A stretch of DNA of 37,143 nt from Didymodactylos carnosus (Eukaryota; Rotifera; Eurotatoria; Philodinida; Philodinidae), in contig CAJNOQ010001024.1 of assembly GCA_905250885.1 (NCBI GenBank), positions 1 to 37,143 on the forward strand. Direction: 5' to 3'. Below are positions 32,506 to 37,143 of the stretch, piece by piece (the first letter of the stretch is position 1; the number at the start of each line of letters is the position of its first letter). A program made the translations under genes and the position numbers. The notes below the pieces were generated by a model. It saw nothing but the letters and a program-made list of their open reading frames with translations. It did no database searches and was not told the DNA's origin.

Positions 32506-35500
32506 TTATAAAAATTCATCATATTCATTATCTTGTTCATGGTATGTTTTAGTTTTCATTTTCTGGTGTTTCTGTGATTGAATTGTATCGGACTCTGTCT
32601 GACTATTTGAATCATCAAAATTGTCGCTATCATAAGCAGTAGAATGTTTTCGTGATGTATCACTTAGTGTACGTTGGACAGGATGAACATGTTGTTGAGC
32701 CGGTTCACTTTCTTCCCGATGAACTGAAATGAAAAGATGCAGTCTTAGGCTCTTCATAGATTAATATTTCTTTCAAATTTATCGTATGGTAATAATATTT
32801 ATTCTAACTTCTATCTATGATCTTTTTGCTGTTATTGCCAATGTATTTTATTGTACATTGATAAAGAAATTAAAATCTTGACTGAATAATGCGAATTTCT
32901 GAAAATAAATCTACCTGTTTTATCCAATTGTTGTGCATGTTCGTGATAAGGTGGAGGAGCGTCTTCTCTCGAGTGTTTTTTAACAGTATTTAATGGATCT
33001 AACTTGTCTGTTGTAAAACGATTGACTGAATGATTTGGAAAAGGCTCATAATTATGACTTTCCACTGTTGTTACTGTTGTTTTGGAGGGAAGCTGGTCGT
33101 CCGCTAGCCAACTCGTGTTGTGTAAATCGGGTTTACTTGCACGTCTGATAGTTTTATTGAATTTAAATTGATCATCATCATTGCGAATGAATTCTTCAGC
33201 CGGAAACGGTTTTTCCACAGTAGTCTCTGAGAAAAAAAAATGATCAGCTAAACAACTTTATGTACACTTTATATTTCGAAAATGTCAGAACTGGTTGTTT
33301 ACATATACTAAGTAATTACAATTTAAGACGTGAATACTTCGATGTTCAACATTGTTATCCTAAGCGTTATTGAAGTTTTATAATCAATGCCGAATTGGTA
33401 TGTTTTTATAGACTTATGGCATGTTCAGTTCCATTAACAAGAAAGTAGCAGCAGCATTTTTACTCTACAAGCTGTTCCAAAATTCACCATGAAGCCAAAA
33501 ACGGCAGAACTCCACCATTTCTCAATCGAACTGATTAGTTTCTAAAGAAACTAGTAAAAAGTTTCATTCGTTTTATATAAAGTAGAGTGCCGTACTGTTC
33601 GAACATCTTTAAAGGAAATTTAATGCTGTTAGATTGGTAGAGTTTAAATAATTTCATAGACTCCAAGTTATTCGAATATATATTATTGGATTTCTTTCTG
33701 AAGAGGTATGCTAAAGCAGACTTTTTAAAATAAATAGTAAATTTGAACAGTCTTCTAACATTTATAAAACAAACTATTCGAATCAGTTTAAGAATGCTAA
33801 AACTCCGACATTTTTTATTAAATAGTAAGTTTTGGGGCATCCTGTATAGTGGACCTTACATACCATGTTGATTATGCTTAGTAAAATCAGAAGTTTGTTC
33901 CAAGATAACGGGTGTTTTATTTCTTTTTGAATCTTGTTTCGTTGTATTATAATCTTCTGCTGATGAAAATTGGATACCAGTTTCATTATCCACGCAATTT
34001 TGAACAGTCGGTGAAACTGACTGATGCTGTTGCAACGATAAACGTTTTTTAGTTTGAGGAGGAGGTGATGACATTATTGTAAATGTATCCAAATTATTCG
34101 AATCTGTTGTTGGATGTTGATGATTCACATGTTTAACGACATGTTCTGGTGTTGAATTATATTCATCCAGTATTGCCACTGTCGACGTTTTTCGTAAATT
34201 TCTTCCGTCTAGTATGGGTTCAGAATACTCTTCATCTTCGTCAACTAGATCATTTAGAGTTGATTTCTTCATCGTTGATCGACGAATGGTCTCAGTCGTT
34301 ATTTTTGGAGAAATATGCATTTCTGACGGTGTTTGCCATGGTAATGGGGTGTTCAAATCATACGAAGAGCGACGTCTTTCACCATTCGTATAAGGCGATA
34401 ACGGAGTGTTATCGTTGTAAATACTGTCTTTCACGGGAGGCTTCTCAATTGGATCATTATCATAGCTCGTTGCTTTATGTACCGATGAATAAACGCCGGT
34501 TCCTATAAAAAAACAACTCAAATCAATATAAACTTAACAATGCTTATCACATTATTTTGCTGCAGCATTATGAAACACTACATTAAAAGATGAGCCCAGG
34601 CTCTATTCTACATATGCATAAATGAATGATACATGTGACTCATAGTTCGTTTTATGCAAAAGTCTGTCTGTGTCATTCTAAGCTGAATTTAGAGGAAAAA
34701 AAGAGATTACCGTTCGATAAAGTTGATACGCCAAGATCATCTTTCAATGCTTGTAGCAGTTCACGCATTCGTTTCTAAAGAATGGTTTAAATACTGTCTA
34801 ATATAATCCATATCAATAGATGAAGATCTTTCAAATTCATTTTGAAGATCGCTTACTTCATCTAGAGTTGTTTTATTTCTATCAATATGTATTTCAAATA
34901 ATTTCTCGATGGCATTTTCCGTTGTTAAATTTTTTCGTAATATAGCATCGGTGACTTCTCTCATGAATTTGACATATTTCAGTCGTTCTTGTCTAAAATG
35001 ACAAATGGAATATAATAAATAATTTCAATACTAGAATAACAGTAACAGTGGAAATATTATCACTTACTCCGATAACGAAAATCGTTTAAGTGTAGCATCT
35101 GATCGTTTGCTAGAAAACAAGAAACAAATTCTTTTAAAGAATGAATAAAAATAGAAACCAAAGTAGAATATGCACCTTATAAAGTTCGCTGAATTCGAAT
35201 CTTTTGCAGTTTTGATTTTTGCCTCAACACTTTGACGTAGTTCAAGACTTTTCATTAATTGTTCCCTATAAAATAGATACAGGAGCAGTTAATGTACAGT
35301 AGACATTTTGATGATATATGCATAAATAAATCATGTAAAATTTTGACATAATAAATTTGCGGATTTTGAACGAAAAAACAGACTAAGATCACATAGCTGA
35401 CGCCGTGAGTATAAATATCTTGAGCTATAGGTTAAGCGTAATTGTATATGTCTTGATTCGTTTTTATATAATTTTTTTAGTAGTTAAATAGATGAGTAGA

Positions 35501-36524
35501 ATGAATAAGATTAATTCATGTGTGATGAAGAAGTTTCTATAATACAGTGGTGATAATTCTACAGAGCGGTTAAAAAAACACTTGCCTTATTCGTCGTATA
35601 CTGAAAGTATATATCATTCAAAAGTTAATGATACTTTCAATACAAATACAATACCAGTTCTAATATTACCTTAATGTTAATGGATCCTCCGGTTTTTGCT
35701 GTAACGTATCTTTATCTAAATTTGTTGCACGCAACTTTGCTTGAGCACTTTGTGGACGTTGTTTTGATTTCGGTGGAGGATTATAGAATTTTAAATTCTG
35801 TTTCAGGCTTGAATTAGTTTGATTTCGTTTGACTAATCGTGGCTGATGCACGTTTTCATCGGGTTGAACAAAAAAGTCGGCATGTTTATCTAAAATATCA
35901 GCACTTTTCTTGTTCCGAGCTGATGAGATTTTACTCAAAGCAGTCATTGATGTCAACGCTTGCGATAATGCAGAACTAAAAGTAGAGAAAAAGCAAACAA
36001 TTTTAGCTAATATGTATTAAAGTAATTATTTATTTTACCCGTCTAGTAATTTGGACAAAATAACAGGATTCATATCCTGTTGATTATTATCGCCCCTTTC
36101 AGCATTATTCATTGTATCACCAGGGATATTTAATGATCGGACGGACATCCTAGCAGATTCAATACTACGAGAACGAGCACGAAATGTTGCAGGCTGAAAG
36201 AGAAGGAGTTAGTTATATAGGATGTATTTTCTCTCAATTAGTTAGCTGTAAAATTTCTCAAGACTCCTCTCAATCATGATTGATATTATCAAAATAGTCT
36301 TTCAAAAATGTATACCATGTTTTAGGATGTTTATGTTAGAGAAATGCTGTCAGAACTGCTTGCAAAAAATGGTATAATCAAAAGTACTTGAGATTGTATT
36401 AATCGACGATTTTTTGCCGACTGAGCTTTTCTTGATGTATTTAAACCAGTTTCAGCGGAAAATTGATCAAGGACTGTTTCTGTTAACTTCAATTGTGCCA
36501 GTTCTTGTTTGGCTCGATCTCGAC
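32506..36524 (-). CDS. SPATA7: SPATA7 homologue (ciliary transition-zone protein), 5' part outside window
   Basis: Ten exons on the minus strand: 36388-36524, 36039-36193, 35670-35975, 35176-35265, 35068-35109, 34857-34992, 34711-34774, 33864-34502, 32915-33226 and 32506-32723. They encode 698 full residues to the stop, all in phase. Blocks match vertebrate SPATA7 in order: RDRAKQELAQ (human REKLKKELAQ); ADILDKHADFF (human GDLLDKHSELF) followed by KFYNPPPKSK; then VTDAILRKNL...IEKLFEIHI (human VTDEILKLGL...LERLFERHI) and RMRELLQALKDDLG (human KMRHLLHVLKVDLG). In vertebrates SPATA7 acts at the photoreceptor connecting cilium with RPGRIP1. The first exon here begins in phase 1 with no ATG, so N-terminal exons lie beyond the window. 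The last three exons add a long low-complexity acidic/Ser-Thr tail with a PPPY motif, not conserved in vertebrates and possibly lineage-specific. Confidence 0.88.
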
Positions 36525-37143
36525 CTAAAATGAAAAGTAGCAACACTCATAAAAATAATCTTCGAAAATCTATCAAAGATAACTTTTTTGTGCTCGTTTG
36601 TTCTAATGATGGAACGAACATATGAAAAGACAGATCAACTATCAATTTACAGGTTAAACTAATAAAAAAAATACAGGTTAAAAACTCAGCGTTTGCTTAT
36701 GAAAAACAATAAATTTTTAAGACACACCACCATCGACATATGTCTGTAGATTTATACGTTTTAACCTTCTGGACAAGGCACATCACCTGTGGAGATCGGG
36801 ATACCAGATCTGAAGGGTGAAAATGCGGTAAAAACTCAAATGCTAAATGGTTAATTATATCTTTTTCAAAATTGTAAATATCTCATTATCTCTGTGTTCA
36901 TGTATTTCACGTATCATTCGAACAAAAAACAAATTATATTCGAAATAGCAGCATAAAGACAAACAATGCGAGAAGCTTTAACTCACTGAAAAATGCGTAT
37001 TTTTGAACTACCCAAATCCATCCCAAAGTACAAGACCCGTGGGCATTTTTTGAATAACTTTTGATAGGAATGAGATAGAGACCTGCGATTTTCGCTGTTC
37101 AATAGCCAAGACTTGAACAGAACTTTTCACAAGCGGAAGCAAC
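36525..37143. other. Probable SPATA7 intron sequence, truncated by the window edge
   Basis: It lies 5' of the first visible SPATA7 exon, whose acceptor is ttttag at 36525-36530. No SPATA7 N-terminal coding block is found here on the minus strand, so this is read as intron. The stretch 36960-37143 is richer in GC and may be inserted repeat DNA. Confidence 0.5.

Noticed and set aside
33535..33840. Minus-strand frame in the 637-nt SPATA7 intron; also a possible mariner end (ggggcatcctgtatag)
   Set aside because: No protein family; no matching inverted end was found in the intron, so a transposon cannot be claimed.
34149..34508. Plus-strand 119-codon frame
   Set aside because: Antisense shadow of the large SPATA7 exon.
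34775..34794. 20-nt intron before the SPATA7 exon at 34774
   Set aside because: Too short; the donor GTAAGC at 34856 gives an 82-nt intron and restores the conserved RMRELLQALKDDLG block.
1..37143. CRISPR arrays, operons, ribosome binding sites, tRNA or rRNA genes
   Set aside because: The DNA is eukaryotic with spliced genes; no evenly spaced direct repeats of CRISPR type and no convincing tRNA A/B-box pairs or rRNA stretches were seen by eye.

Overview
The window is nuclear DNA from an animal. It is AT-rich, and its split genes carry mostly short GT-AG introns (about 45-200 nt). The coding content is metazoan: a neuropeptide-type GPCR, ERGIC1, the E3-binding protein of pyruvate dehydrogenase (PDHX), a LicD/fukutin-family transferase, a claudin/PMP22-like four-helix protein and a SPATA7 homologue. 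Gene compactness, base composition and this mix suggest a spiralian, most probably a bdelloid rotifer of the Rotaria/Adineta type. That assignment is inference from style, not a search result.

Layout. Positions 1-2191 hold a foldback element (1-391) and no convincing gene. The + strand GPCR is at 2192-4478, followed by about 3.8 kb of AT-rich DNA with nothing recognised. Two compact minus-strand housekeeping genes follow: ERGIC1 (8310-9824, nine exons) and PDHX (10303-12342, seven exons). A 906-bp TIR element (13055-13960) and a foldback element (about 14002-14299) lie side by side, then a 30-31 bp tandem array (14921-15090). The minus-strand LicD-family gene is at 17011-18902. From 18903 to 27406 the window is essentially a repeat island: foldbacks at 19939-20563, 21424-21982 and 23190-24463, a TIR element carrying a broken transposase-like fragment (20919-22401), and smaller repeats. 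The minus-strand claudin-like gene (27407-31004, eight exons) carries a kilobase-scale inverted repeat in intron 1. The SPATA7 homologue (32506-36524, ten exons visible) runs off the right side; its N-terminal exons lie outside the window.

Reading frames were joined exon by exon. For the GPCR, ERGIC1, PDHX, LicD and claudin-like genes every junction keeps phase from start to stop, giving predicted proteins of 435, 294, 478, 414 and 545 residues. The genes do not form a pathway: they cover peptide signalling, ER-Golgi traffic, mitochondrial pyruvate oxidation, Golgi glycan modification, cell contact or membrane organisation, and cilia.

The most unusual property is the density of long inverted repeats. 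At least seven hairpin-forming elements with arms from about 55 to 360 bp are present. Two sit inside introns of apparently intact genes, one sits exactly at the end of a transposase-like fragment, and one set is nested three deep. This looks like recent or continuing activity of non-autonomous foldback elements.
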